The notes: generated by a model from the letters alone, not told the origin. A stretch of 64,000 bases of DNA from Molanna angustata (GCA_963576475.1 OY754973.1:11637253-11701252); one strand, 5' to 3'. Counted from the first letter of the stretch, positions 40,629-50,740 are shown. Numbers and translations are program-made.

Positions 40629-41072
40629 GTTAATTCAAGATCACGTAATTCTTCATACAAATTGTGATATCCCCCATAAATATGCCTCTCTCAGTACACA
40701 ATATTAGTTTCACTTCTCTGCCGTACATACTTCTTGAGTATTTTATATACGTACATCCATGACAGTAGCTGGCGGCAGAGGGAAAGATTCGCGCACACGT
40801 AGGACAGAGCCGCCGCGTCGCACCGCATCGCATTGAATTCGCTTGTATCCGCACCGCATCGCTTCGCAATCGCGTTCGCTTTGAATCGCCTACGTAGGAC
40901 GTAGCGTAATGTTAAATTTGTTTTGTCCGATTTTGATACAAATGATTTCCTTTCACCAGGAATTTCATCTCAATTAAGAATATATGTAAGTAGAATCAAC
41001 TGATATTTTTTGAAAGAAATAATGAACATAGTTAGAATTATGAACTTAGGTTAGGTTAGTATATGTACTTAC

Positions 41073-41257
41073 TTAGTAAAAAGGTAGCTAGCACTTGGTC
41101 TATCCTGCATGAATTTCTCAACCAGATTATGGAGGGATGTGGCACTTATCTCTTGAAGTCCGTAGTAGTTGGTCAGATTATACTCTGGCTGCCACTCTGC
41201 TTCACCTATACGATTGGCATTACCTATGTCCAGGTAAAACTGGGTGTAATCTAGCAC
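41073..41257 (-). CDS. Penultimate coding exon of an acid sphingomyelinase-like phosphodiesterase
   Basis: The acceptor TTTGTTCTCAG (minus strand) leads directly into GTG CTA GAT TAC, and the exon closes at donor GTAAGT. It encodes VLDYTQFYLDIGNANRIGEA, then WQPEYNLTNYYGLQEISATS and LHNLVEKFMQDRPSASYLFT. VLDYxxxxLxxxxAN...W...Y...YGL...S..SxHxLV is the hallmark of the region just after the metallophosphatase domain in acid sphingomyelinase and SMPDL3 proteins. NLT is a potential N-glycosylation site, as expected for a secreted or lysosomal enzyme. The exon is 185 bases (61 codons plus 2), and its phase fits exactly with the exon ending at 31964. The preceding exon, carrying the metal-binding catalytic residues, was not found between 41258 and 64000. 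That implies a longer intron or an exon I missed. Confidence 0.87.
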
Positions 41258-42246
41258 CTGAGAACAAAGGAATAAAAATTATTTAACACATAGAATTGCT
41301 CTCAAAACCATACGTAGTTTTTACAATTATATCATTGTGAGTTCACCGTGAATCAGAAGATACAATATTTTCGGATGCTTTTAGGGTTTCAAAAATAAAA
41401 CTTCCCAAAAGTATTTTTATCTGCATAAATGATACTTTGAAACCGATCTTAACAAAACTAAAAATTTATTCTATTTTAAGCCAATTTTCCATGAATAAAT
41501 TCTCAACAGGTTTTTTTTTCAAGAGTAGGTATAATACGTCTTATAAATCATATTATATTGTTCTATTTACTATCAAATACGGGGTTTTATAAATATCTCA
41601 AACCATGAGTTCAATCAACTTCATTTGTTTGTGAAATTGAAGTACAAACAAGTCTAAAATTGCGGGTTTTCTATCATAAAGCGATCTCTTTCAACCAACC
41701 TATGTATACTAAAAAATGTGTAATATGCTCTTTTACAAATCAGACTGGGTATTACATAATCTACAAACTACGAATATTGACAAGAAGAGTACGGACGGAA
41801 TGTGATAGAGTGATATAGGTTTATTTTGATTATCTGCATAGAATAATTGAATATAAAAAATAAAAATAATATCGCGGCGTTTTCCAATAAACATTATAAT
41901 GTACAACCAATAAATTTTCCATCCTATTGAGTATGTTTTCTCAGTTTTTGTATTATGGGAAAACAGATAACCATTGTATGATGATAAATGTTGGAAAAAA
42001 AGTGTTAAAGGTATCTGTCGGGCCTTCCACCAATTAAGTGTCTTTAATTATTGCAAGACGTGATTTCCAATAGCCTTCTGTAGTAGATATAAAAAAAAGC
42101 TTTATTCTATAACGCTTCACACTCTGATATGTTAAAATTGCAATTTTCAACAATTCAATGGATCAAATATTTTTAAAGTTGCATATATCCAAACATTGGA
42201 TTTTCTTCCCTGTCGTGAGTCAATGATATTTTTTGACTATTTTTTT
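41258..42246 (-). other. Presumed intron sequence 5' of the penultimate sphingomyelinase-like exon
   Basis: AT-rich and without recognised repeats until 42247. No further exon of the gene is visible. The intron probably extends through much of the remaining window. Confidence 0.45.
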
Positions 42247-42451
42247 AACATCTCAGTTATAGAGACGAAGTTGAAATATTATAGGAGAACCAGGAACTAA
42301 GGAACCTACAGGGCTTAGGACCTGTCATCGGCTGGTTTACTTGCGTAAAGTAATCACGTTAACCAGCCGATGACAGGTCGTAAGCCATGTTGGTACTTTG
42401 AGTTCCTGGTGCTCCTACAATATTCCAACTTTGTCTCTATACAGAGATGTT
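42247..42451. mobile_element. Foldback family A, fully inverted copy
   Basis: AACATCTCAGTTATAGAGAC opens and GTCTCTATACAGAGATGTT closes. The arms (about 92 bp) contain GGAGAACCAGGAACTAAGGA / CTTTGAGTTCCTGGTGCTCC and GACCTGTCATCGGCTGGTTT / AACCAGCCGATGACAGGTCG. The spacer is about 20 bp. Other copies carry one arm plus a different partner, so this form may have arisen by inverted duplication. Confidence 0.75.
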
Positions 42452-42649
42452 ACAAAAGTTTTCTGCCAAAACCACCATTAATCAGGCTTCATTGTATCGA
42501 ATCGTTGTTTCCTGCTGTGGTATTCTTACATAGAAAATAAAAACAGCCTTTATTATAGCCAAGTCGCTAGCTCTTGCTCTACTGGTATTTTTTTATTTCG
42601 AAATCCTTTTTACATGCAGGTTTAATAATTTTTGATGTACGTACAATAT

Positions 42650-42880
42650 ATGTTGATGCAGTTACTGGGTCAAAACGCATGGACGACAGTAAAATTGTCA
42701 AAACTGTGAAGACAGAAATTCCCAACAACATAAGATTACCCGGAAGACCTGCGAAGAGATGGAAAAACAGTTGGATCTCCTTCTCCCATGATAGTCCACC
42801 CTCGCAAACAGGTCAAATAACCTAATACACGATGAAGAACAAGAGAAGAAGGATACACTAGGCTACGCCTGGCCCAGAGT
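42650..42880 (+). pseudogene. RTE-type LINE remnant
   Basis: SKRMDDSKIVKTVKTEIPNN, then RLPGRPAKRWKNSWISFSHD resembles the GRPxxRW segment near the C-terminus of RTE-like proteins. Frame damage and stops follow. Confidence 0.35.
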
Positions 42881-43044
42881 AGCGGTATGTAAAGTAGGTA
42901 GTTATATTTTTTTTTTGTATTCGTCATAGTGTTGATTTTTATAAGATACCTACATGATTTCAAGTTTACAAGGTTTAATGGTTGGTTAAAGTGCGACAGA
43001 AGTGCAAGTGTATGTATTAGTGTATTAACTGTGAATTATTGTAT

Positions 43045-43260
43045 TTATTTTTGTAAGTAAATTATGTAGGTACTCATATTAAATAAACTATCAGTCTCTT
43101 TTCTTCCTTTTGACATTAACCAGTTTTTTACTAAAGCTTTTAATGTGTTATGGAAGGAGGTACTTATGGATGGAAAGTCTGCTGTAAAGATATTAAATAT
43201 TTTGGCCTTGTGAACGTTTAATTTTTCGTCCATGTGTTGTCCTAGTTTTTGGTATTTCAT
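43045..43260 (-). pseudogene. Jockey-like LINE C-terminal remnant
   Basis: Minus strand: AKIFNIFTADFPSISTSFHN, then TLKALVKNWLMSKG. This order (xxNxLP...F...LKxWLLEKA) is seen at the C-termini of insect Jockey-type reverse transcriptases. No other part remains. Confidence 0.35.
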
Positions 43261-43886
43261 CGGGGATTAGTAATTCTCATATTTTTTATGATTTATAAAA
43301 TGCAAACTAATGCGTTGGAGTGATACATGCTAGTCGCAATCAAATTGGTTGATTGATTTCTAAGAATCAAACTAATCATCTGGAATATACTTTGGATACT
43401 TAAATATTTCTGTAAGGAACCTATTGGATTTTTAAGTGAAAACGCGCTGTTGTGATAAGGCAATGAATAAACCTTATTTGAGGGCATAAAAGCCACATTT
43501 GTAGGTGTGTAACACACGAGCCAAAGTGAGATATGATGGAGTATTAAATAAAACGAATGTGCGATTTATAACTTCCGAGTGATTAACGTCGATACTCCAT
43601 TCTATGTTAAATGTAATAATGTTAAATGTAATGTAACACATATACGAATACTGGTATGTATATACTTCTTAAAGTACTCAACTCCCATTTATTCACATTG
43701 TGGTAAATTGTTTGGGAAGATAGAAAATGATCGACAGCGAAAACAAATCAATATATATATTATTTTTAAATTTCTCGCATCTCGCAATCAAGACTCGCAC
43801 CCTATCTCTTTCGCAACAGCTTCTAGGGAATGATCATCCATTTGAAATTTCATACATTAATAAAATTATTGATTGATGCAAATAAA

Positions 43887-44426
<540 letters not shown>

Positions 44427-44429
44427 ACA

Positions 44430-44560
44430 GTTATTTTATTTTATTTTTATTTTATTCAGAAATACAACAGCTTATACAATAATATGATAATACAGTAAGA
44501 TAAAATTGTTGTTGATAACGCCAATTACAGTATTTCCTAGTGGGTGTTACAATATAATAT
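44430..44560 (-). mobile_element. LINE 3' UTR fragment
   Basis: The plus strand shows a TTTTA-type tail, then TTCAGAAATACAACAGCTTA and AACGCCAATTACAG. This resembles the 3' UTR of the LINE at 40167-40350 (CGGGAAACAAACAGCTTAAT; ACTATGCCAATAACATG). Confidence 0.45.
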
Positions 44561-44983
44561 AATATAATATAACATAACACAATACAACACAATGCAACAC
44601 AATACAATACAACAAAGTGTAACATAACATAATATAATCTTCACTGCTAGACTGCCCATGGAGATGGATACGACGTGATGGGACACACTGCGGGGAGGGG
44701 AAGGGGGGGACGCATATATGTAGTAAATCGGCCCGCGCAACGTGCGACCACAAACATGACACTATACAAAGCATTCATACTTATGACGTGTAGTTCAAGA
44801 GACTATATATCCATTTATCGATTTTAACAGTTCTTTTTTATAGGATGCAATGTTTGATGAAAACAGGTTTTTTTTTGTATTGGTCATACAGTTATTATTG
44901 AAACTAATACACGCTCTATTGACAAATGTGTTTAATATATAGTTAGTTCTACAGGATTCGATAAAAAAAAATTTAATTTTCGG

Positions 44984-45150
44984 CCTCTGTGGCTTAGTTG
45001 TGTAAATATCTGAATCCTGATCGCAAGGTCCCGGGTTCGATTTCCGGTGGAGACACAATATTTACCGGTTTTTAGTCTGGATCTGTGAGTCTCCAGAATG
45101 TGAAAACTTGTTATTTGGTGCGTGTTAGGTACATTAATATTTAAAATGGT
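44984..45150 (+). mobile_element. tRNA-derived SINE family S, copy 2
   Basis: GGCCTCTGTGGCTTAGTTG, GGTCCCGGGTTCGATTTCCG, GTCTGGATCTGTGAG and GTGAAAACTTGTTATTTGGT correspond to the 55.8 kb copy. A short deletion removes the GACGATAAATATCGTA part. Confidence 0.8.
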
Positions 45151-45159
45151 AAATATTTA

Positions 45160-45345
45160 GGAATGATTGATGGGGGCAACTGTAGAGGCCGCCCCAGAAA
45201 CAACTATATAGACCAGATAATCGGTGACGTGCGTTGTAGCAGTTACAAAGATATGAAGAGACTGGCGGACAATAGAGATAAGTGGAAAGATCGAGTGTTT
45301 GTTGCAGACAAATCCTAGGATTTAGACCCAGAAGAAGAAGAAGAG
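45160..45345 (+). pseudogene. LINE C-terminus with GAA-repeat tail
   Basis: The frame reads GMIDGGNCRGRPRNNYIDQI, then DVRCSSYKDMKRLADNRDKW with a stop at 45316-45318. A tail with GAAGAAGAAGAA follows. It is related to the minus-strand fragment at 55330-55566 (RGRPRNNYIDQIISDVGCSS). This RGRPR...CSSYxEMKRLAxDRDxW ending is common in insect LINE proteins. It directly follows SINE copy 2. Confidence 0.65.
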
Positions 45346-45368
45346 GTATATGTTATTTGCCCGAAAAC

Positions 45369-45546
45369 TATTCTGATTCGTCTAAATTTATCCGTCGAAT
45401 TTTAGTATAATATGAGAAATGTCAAAAAGTTGACTGCATTTATACGGGACTCATTACGTCACACCGCGCTGATGAAATCCTTTTTTCCACGGTCGCCCTA
45501 TGGTTATAGACGTTCTTGTACTCTGAAACGAATCGGAATAGGACAT
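45369..45546 (+). mobile_element. Short non-autonomous DNA element, TGTCCTATTC family, copy 2
   Basis: ATTCTGATTCGTCTAAATTT, TGACTGCATTTATACGGGAC, TTCCACGGTCGCCCTATGG and the intact right terminus CGAATCGGAATAGGACAT are present. The left terminal bases TGTCCT have been lost. Confidence 0.6.
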
Positions 45547-45696
45547 ACATCTCATCTCTTTTTTTATAAACAGAATAACAGAATTGGTCGACAAATTAAT
45601 AACGCAATACAATTTCTACTTAAAAATAAATGAGATAAATATTAATAAATCATTAAAATAACAATATAACTTTGTTTATTTCCACTTATTTATTTT

Positions 45697-45745
45697 TATT
45701 CCACAACTAGTTTCAAGAACTACCGTTCTCTTCTTCAGGTGGGTT
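45697..45745 (-). ncRNA. Hammerhead ribozyme motif in the Penelope-like end
   Basis: Minus strand: CCAC, core CTGAAGA, stem II AGAAC-GGTA-GTTCT, GAA, palindromic ACTAGT, T, then GTGG. The core fits CUGA-N-GA plus GAAA, and CCAC/GTGG forms stem I at the right place after the NUH cleavage position. The stem III is a short palindrome, as in the minimal type I hammerheads described from Penelope-like elements, thought to work as dimers. Confidence 0.65.
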
Positions 45746-45755
45746 TAAGCTAAAA

Positions 45756-46187
45756 CTAATTTGGTGTGGTGTGTGGCCGTGTCATAGGTAAAGCGGGAGG
45801 TGGGGGTAAGGGGGGAAGTGGGCGTTGCCCTAACGGGAACATGGATAATAATGGTGAAGTGTTGGGTTGTGTCTGGTTGTTAATTATTTTCTTGTGACTG
45901 TTTATGGCTTTGTGGATTTCTAATGTCTCTAAATTATTTTGTTTCAGTCCGTATGTATGCTTATGTAATAATTGTGCGTTTGTTTTGTCAAATGTATGAT
46001 TTTCTTGTATTAGGTGGTTTGCATATTCTGAGAAACCGTGTCCATTTAGGCAGCGTTTATGTTCTTTAACTCTAGTTTCAATTGTCCGTCCTGTTCTCCC
46101 TATGTAAATACTGTCACAGTCCCCACATTGCAATTCATAAATTCCACTTTGTTTCAGATTACTTGTTTTTTCTGTGTTGTTTTTCAA
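45756..46187 (-). pseudogene. GIY-YIG endonuclease domain of a Penelope-like element
   Basis: 143 codons are open. GIY is at residues 15-17 and YIG at 28-30, with R39 and H43 in position for catalysis (GRTIETRVKEHKR). The CGDC motif at 21-24 between GIY and YIG is characteristic of Penelope-type endonucleases. An SxYAxHxxxxxHxF-like stretch (SEYANHLIQENHTFDKTN) and LETLEIHKAINSH follow. The C-terminus is proline-rich (LPPLPPPPALPM). The frame begins in a T run next to the inverted terminal fragment and lacks a reverse transcriptase, so it is a truncated remnant even though the domain itself reads intact. Confidence 0.85.
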
Positions 46188-46578
46188 AAAAAAATAAATA
46201 AATAAGTGGAAATAAACAAAGTTATATTGTTATTTTAATAATTTATTAAAATGAATTTCCACAATGTAAACGCCTCTACCTTAGAATATTTGAGATAAAT
46301 ATTATTTAATATTACATGCGATTTTTTCTGTTATTTACTATGGTTTCTACTAAAAACAAATAAACCTCTGTCGTAATAAAGCAATCGGGACTGAAAATCA
46401 TTTGTGAATCAAACAGAAAGTAAATATTAGTAACTTTAATATGATAATAATAATAATTTTGTGGTTATGCCACAGGCGAATAACCTTCATAGATGAAACA
46501 TTAGATTTTCCAGTGAAACCAATTCATATAATATTGTATGTAGTACATAATATTATGTGTAGTTGTGATGGTATATAT

Positions 46579-47158
46579 CAGGGGTGGCGAACCTAGGGCA
46601 CGCGTGCCCGACGTGGTACGTTTGATAATTTCGATGGCACGCGAAGGAAATAATTGAAAATGATCGATTAACGAACATAATTAATAAAAATGCAGAAGAA
46701 GAAATAATGAGAACTTGGAACGCCATTCCAGAAGTATTAAGCGATTTAAAAAAAACTAGCGAGAGCAATATTATCAATGTTCTCATCTACATATTATGCT
46801 TGTGAGTCATTATTTTCAGAAATGTAATACAAGGAATAGAATGACTGATGAATCCAGTTGGTCGTGCGTATTACAAAAAGTGACGAAATATGAACCAGAT
46901 ATTAAGAAATTGTCATCGAATGTACCTACAACAGCAAAAATCTCATTGATAAATAACTCATGTGTACGTAATTTTAATGATTACGATTTTATTTTTAAGA
47001 AATACTATTGTAATTTTTATGCTTGTTAATAAAATTCAGAAAAAAACTCATTTTTTTTCTATTTTGTTTGTTTTTTTACTGCTTAGACACGCCAGACAAT
47101 CGAGAAATAATATTTGAGGATTTTTGGCACGCGGACCCAAAAAGGTTCGCCACCTCTG
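46579..47158 (+). mobile_element. hAT element (Buster-like), internally deleted, with perfect 8 bp target duplication
   Basis: Terminal inverted repeats CAGGGGTGGCGAACC and GGTTCGCCACCTCTG. The duplication GTATATAT lies at 46571-46578 and 47159-47166. Inside, the end of a transposase is readable in two frames: SSTYYACESLFSEM, then after a small frame break RNRMTDESSWSCVLQKVTKY and EPDIKKLSSN. This is the C-terminal dimerisation region of hAT transposases (SLFSxM...RxRLTDExxxxxLxL). Most of the transposase is deleted. TIR sequence and the 8 bp duplication agree with hAT. Confidence 0.9.
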
Positions 47159-47414
47159 GTATATATCAACGTTTGATTGAAGTTGTAGCGTACAATCAAT
47201 GCCGTTCCTACATAGTTTTGAAAATCTGAGAAAAGTAGTTTCACGACCCTCTAGGAAGGACGAGAAAAACAAATGACAGTAAAAGAAATTTCTATTTTAT
47301 TATATATTTTTGAAATAAGTATTCATTTATTTTATAAAATAAATGTCTGGCTGTGGCACTTTAGATAAATACAATATACTTAATAGGTACAATACATTTG
47401 AAAACTTTATTTTT

Positions 47415-47880
47415 TCACTAAGAGGATTATGTTGTAATAGAACGATATAATGATAGAATAAAAAATGAGAACATAAGGATAATGCATGATGAAGAAGGAT
47501 ATTATGAGTTAGATGAAAATGAATGCCTTGAGGTGGTTTGGACATATTGAAGGAATGAACGATAAACGACTGACTTAAAAAAATATACATGGTTTGGACA
47601 TATAGAAAGAATGAACGATGAACGACTGGCCAAAAAAATATACATGGGTGTAAGAGATGGAATGAATAACAGGGGTTGCCCCAGAAAGGGATGGCATGAT
47701 CATGTGAATGATATTTTGAAAGTAGAAAACATAATAAGCATGAACAGTTGACGAGCATGTATGGATGTAAATGAAGCCAGGAATGTATGCATTAATAGAG
47801 GAGTATGGCTCTCGGTTTTCTCTGCTTTCCCCTTAGGGGACATGGTGTGATGTTATGTTTGTATGTATGTATGTATCTAT
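47415..47880 (+). pseudogene. Decayed RTE LINE 3' end
   Basis: Interrupted frames carry remnants of LRWFGHIEGMNDKRLT and GRPRKGWHDHVNDILK, the latter followed by KVENIISMNS. An end resembling SVFSAFPLRDMV precedes a GTATGTATGTATGT tail near 47860. A 60 bp-like phrase (TTTGGACATAT...GAATGAACGATRAACGACTGRC) is repeated at 47538-47580 and 47592-47630, an internal tandem duplication. Several stops show it is old. Confidence 0.7.
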
Positions 47881-47938
47881 GATTTTAGCGATTGAGGCAG
47901 TGTTTGGATAGTTGTTAAGATTTCCATAGATACATCTA

Positions 47939-48100
47939 CATTAAAATATAAAAAGAAAGGTAAATTAAAATATAAAAAGAAAGGTAAATTAAAATATAAA
48001 AAGAAAGGTAAATTAAAATATAAAAAGAAAGGTAAATTAAAATATAAAAAGAAAGGTAAATTAAAATATAAAAAATAAGATATATTAAAATATAAAAAGG
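47939..48100 (+). repeat. 24 bp tandem repeat, about seven units
   Basis: The unit ATTAAAATATAAAAAGAAAG followed by GTAA repeats with almost no change; the last units diverge (AAATAAGATAT, AAAAGGATTTG). It lies between two RTE fragments that point the same way. Confidence 0.9.
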
Positions 48101-48500
48101 ATTTGTAATAGAATGATGTATGACCGGGTAAGAAACGAGGATATAAGGAAAGAATGTAAGATGAAGAAAGATGTCATTACTAGAATGAATGTAAACACAT
48201 TAAGATGGTTTGGTCACATGGGGAGAATGAATGAGGAGCGCCTGACGAAGAAAATATACAGAGCGGAAAGAAATGGAATGAGAGGTCGGGGACGCCCAAG
48301 AAAGGGATGGCACGACCATGTGAACGAAATTTTGAAAGACGGAAATGTTAGAAGTGTGAGCAATAGACGAACATGTATGAGACGATGCATGAATGTGGAC
48401 GAGGCGAGGGATGCGTGCCAGGATAGAAAAATGTGGCGTTCGGTTCTCTCTGCCTACCCCGCAAGGGACATGGCGTGATGGTATGTATTTATGTATAAGA
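48100..48500 (+). pseudogene. 5'-truncated RTE LINE
   Basis: An open frame of 121 codons reads NRMMYDRVRNEDIRKECKMK, LRWFGHMGRMNEERLTKKIY, GRGRPRKGWHDHVNEILKDG and ends RSVLSAYPARDMA at 48478, with a GTATGTATTTATGTAT tail. It is closely related to the copies at 19.7 and 38.6 kb but slightly diverged. The 5' break lies in the 24 bp repeat array. Confidence 0.85.
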
Positions 48501-48810
48501 AAGGTATTTTTTAAAGCAATATAAAGAATATTGTTGGTTAAATGAAAGTGAATCCCCTGAAGATACTTGTACATATGGAATATATTATGAACGAGGAAAG
48601 GATGTCAAAAATATAAATAAAAGTAAAAAAGATCGAGTTAATACCAGGGGTCGTCCTTGAAAAGGAGGGCATGGGCAAGTAAATATATTCTGGAAGAAGT
48701 CAATATGAGAAGCTTGAATAATCTAGGAACATGTGTGAGACAAGGGATTTTTTGTAATGATAGGGGTGTAAGACGCTCGGTTCTCTCTGCCTATACTGCA
48801 CTGCTCTGTC
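48500..48810 (+). pseudogene. Strongly decayed RTE LINE remnant
   Basis: Fragments matching RTE ends are recognisable in shifting frames: KILVHMEYIMNEERMSK-like, GRP then KEGMG, MRSLNNLGTCVRQ and RRSVLSAYTALL. This third head-to-tail RTE end has lost its stop region and tail. Confidence 0.5.
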
Positions 48811-48885
48811 TACGTAAGTATTTTTCAATCCTTATTGATTTAGTTTTTTTATATAACAGTTTGAGCTGTGAGGCACCGGCTTAGA

Positions 48886-49165
48886 ATAGTGCTTAAACTC
48901 TTTTCTATTATTGTTTTCGAGTGTCCCGTAAGAGCCGGGTAATCGAAAATACAACAGGCAACTATAACATCTCACATAGTTCAGCAATGAGGTTCACCAC
49001 CCATTCTGAATATAGTGCCTTTTTAGGTGAGACGAGACTGGTGTGTGGGTATACACAGATATGTTGTGCTCCCTTTTATAAGGCAATGCACACCCGCACA
49101 CCTTTCGCTGGTTACCCCACATTGTGGGATATGCCGTGATGTTATGAATGAATGAATGAATATAA
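48886..49165 (+). mobile_element. (GAAT)n-tailed retroposon, copy 2
   Basis: This is the plus-strand counterpart of 7716-7990. It starts near AGAATAGTGCTTAAAC, includes TCGAGTGTCCCGTAAGAGCC and GTGTGTGGGTATACACAGAT, and ends GATATGCCGTGATGTTATGA followed by ATGAATGAATGAAT. A short piece related to its middle also occurs at about 61280-61345 (GGTGTGTGGGGATACACGCG). The shared 72-codon frame differs at few positions between copies. Confidence 0.65.
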
Positions 49166-49237
49166 CAATTGAAAAGGCTCTCACAATGTGTAATGTTCGT
49201 CTTATTAAGAGGAGTGAAAATTCGTAGAATTGTTAAT

Positions 49238-49479
49238 CTAGGGGACTTGGTATGAGTGAATTGTGATATGACTTCGCAAAAAAATGTGAAATCTTATATC
49301 AAATCTTATGACATGTATTACAAATTTTGTGACAAATCAAATCACAATTCATTCATAAAATACTAAACACTCCCGTTTGATTTCACCAAAATCTATTTCA
49401 TTCACATATCTATATTCACATGGCTATCACAATTTATGTGAGAAGTAATATCAAAATTAACTCATACTAGACTCCCTAG
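49238..49479. mobile_element. MITE with CTAGGGGA termini
   Basis: The left end CTAGGGGACTTGGTATGAGT and right end ACTCATACTAGACTCCCTAG are inverted, and the pairing continues through GAATTGTGATATGACTTC. It is about 242 bp. Inner sequence is also rich in partly inverted TCACAATTCATTCA-type phrases. No ORF; the target duplication is not clear. Confidence 0.65.
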
Positions 49480-50221
49480 TTTGATTTCACCTCTACATTA
49501 GAGTATTTTTAATATGAATTAATATACGACAGAGTCAAGTGTTATCTTATGTAGGTGCTACTGATAAATTACCGTCCGATTAGCATTCCCTTGCACGAAA
49601 TTAGGGACTAGTCTATCTATCGATACTCAAGATAGGTACGCTTAACTTATTCAAATGCGGGTATTTTGGAAATGGTGATATATCAATGCGAGAGCAGAAT
49701 AAGACTATGTGGATTACCCAATTGACTCTGTGAAGTGGTTGGTGGTAGGATAGGTCTGATCCATCCGGCGTATGTGCGGAATATACGCTGGATCTTGACA
49801 AGTACTAATGATGCAAGCGAGCCCTATTATACACAGAACACAATGCCGCATGATTCCACGCCCAGTTAGATCTATCCAAGTACAAGCTATACAGATATAC
49901 ATAATATGTATGGTAAGATCGTAAATTTAACTATTCCTGTTGGACGATCTCATCATTGATGCATCACTGATCTATCATTAGTGAGTTAGTTACATCTGCG
50001 TACACATTGCATTATTTACCTACTCAATAAACGATTCATATTGATATATACTGCATAATAATATGAGCATAACAACATTGATTCGTAATTGCCAAATTAA
50101 ATATCACGGACGTAAGTCTGGCCTATATAAAATAACTACATAAGTCTGGTCTATACAAAGTATCGCAAGTCTGTCAGTGGCTGGCTCTCATTCTATAACA
50201 ATTTCAATTTTTACAAATTGA

Positions 50222-50540
50222 AATGGAATGGAGAAACGAAAAGTCAAGGCATAGTTCGTAAGCCCATGCCTTCCTCCAATAATATTCAAAATTCTTCTCT
50301 ATTGAAATATTAAAAAAATATCATAAAAATATCACCGTCTCCCGACATGGAATAAAATCTAATATTTGCGCATACGCAATTATTTATAAAAATATTCGAT
50401 TTTTACAAATAACTTTATTTAAAAAAAAACTCCAGTGAATTATTTGCCCGATACATTTGTTAGTAGATTCTATGCATAGTAAAGTGACCACTTTATTCGC
50501 TTGCGCGACGTTCACCAATTAAGCCTTCTTATTGAGTTCC
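50222..50540. mobile_element. Foldback family A, copy 4
   Basis: AGTTCGTAAGCCCATGCCTT, CTTCTCTATTGAAATATTAA, TCACCGTCTCCCGACATGGA and TTTGCGCATACGCAATTATT, then in the opposite sense GTGACCACTTTATTCGCTTG, CGCGACGTTCACCAATTAAG and TTGAGTTCCCCATTTAATT. It is diverged but preserves the family order, including the CCCGACAGGG-type tail. Confidence 0.6.
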
Positions 50541-50740
50541 CCATTTAATTTATTTCAATACAAATAGTATAAAATGCTATTTAATTATTTAACACTAGAA
50601 AATTTAGAAAACAAAACATTATCAAAGTTCTTATTATTCACACTGTGGAATGCCATTGTAAATTATTTATATTGACTTAACAATAAGACACTATAGTTTT
50701 ACTTCCACTCAATAAATTAATTTTTATAAATTAATTATTG

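Larger units (their letters stand above)
39735..40906. mobile_element. PIF/Harbinger-like non-autonomous element with TAA target duplication
   Basis: The termini CGCGACGTCCTACGTAGGCG and CGCCTACGTAGGACGTAGCG are inverted and continue inward through ATTCAAAGCGAACRCGA. Subterminal GCG-rich repeats (GCGGCGCGGCG; GCGGTGCG on the other side) follow. TAA flanks both ends (39732-39734, 40907-40909). The 3 bp TAA duplication and an internal MADF-like ORF remnant point to PIF/Harbinger. A LINE is nested within at 40167-40628; without it the element is about 700 bp. Confidence 0.75.
32211..41072 (-). other. Intron of the sphingomyelinase-like gene (8.86 kb), loaded with repeats
   Basis: The intron starts at donor GTAAGT (41072-41067, minus strand) and ends at the TTTTTTTCAG acceptor. 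It contains, from high to low coordinate: a Harbinger-like element with a nested LINE, an RTE copy, LINE fragments, an R1-like fragment, a complex tandem array, a GT microsatellite and a small inverted repeat. A short TTAGGTTAGGTTAG run lies at about 41046-41060, near the donor. Confidence 0.8.
45648..46246 (-). mobile_element. Truncated Penelope-like element with inverted pLTR fragment
   Basis: A GIY-YIG endonuclease frame (46187-45756) is followed on the minus strand by a ribozyme-bearing end and the segment AATAAGTGGAAATAAACAAA, GTTATATTGTTATTTTAAT. The same segment appears in opposite orientation directly upstream of the ORF (46196-46246). The arms are about 50 bp. 5'-truncated Penelope-like copies are known to carry an inverted piece of their own terminal repeat in this way. 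The reverse transcriptase is missing. Confidence 0.8.

Noticed and set aside
41046..41060. Telomeric (TTAGG)n repeat
   Set aside because: Only about 14 bases (TTAGGTTAGGTTAG) are present, inside an intron next to a splice donor; too short to mean a telomere or an interstitial telomeric block.
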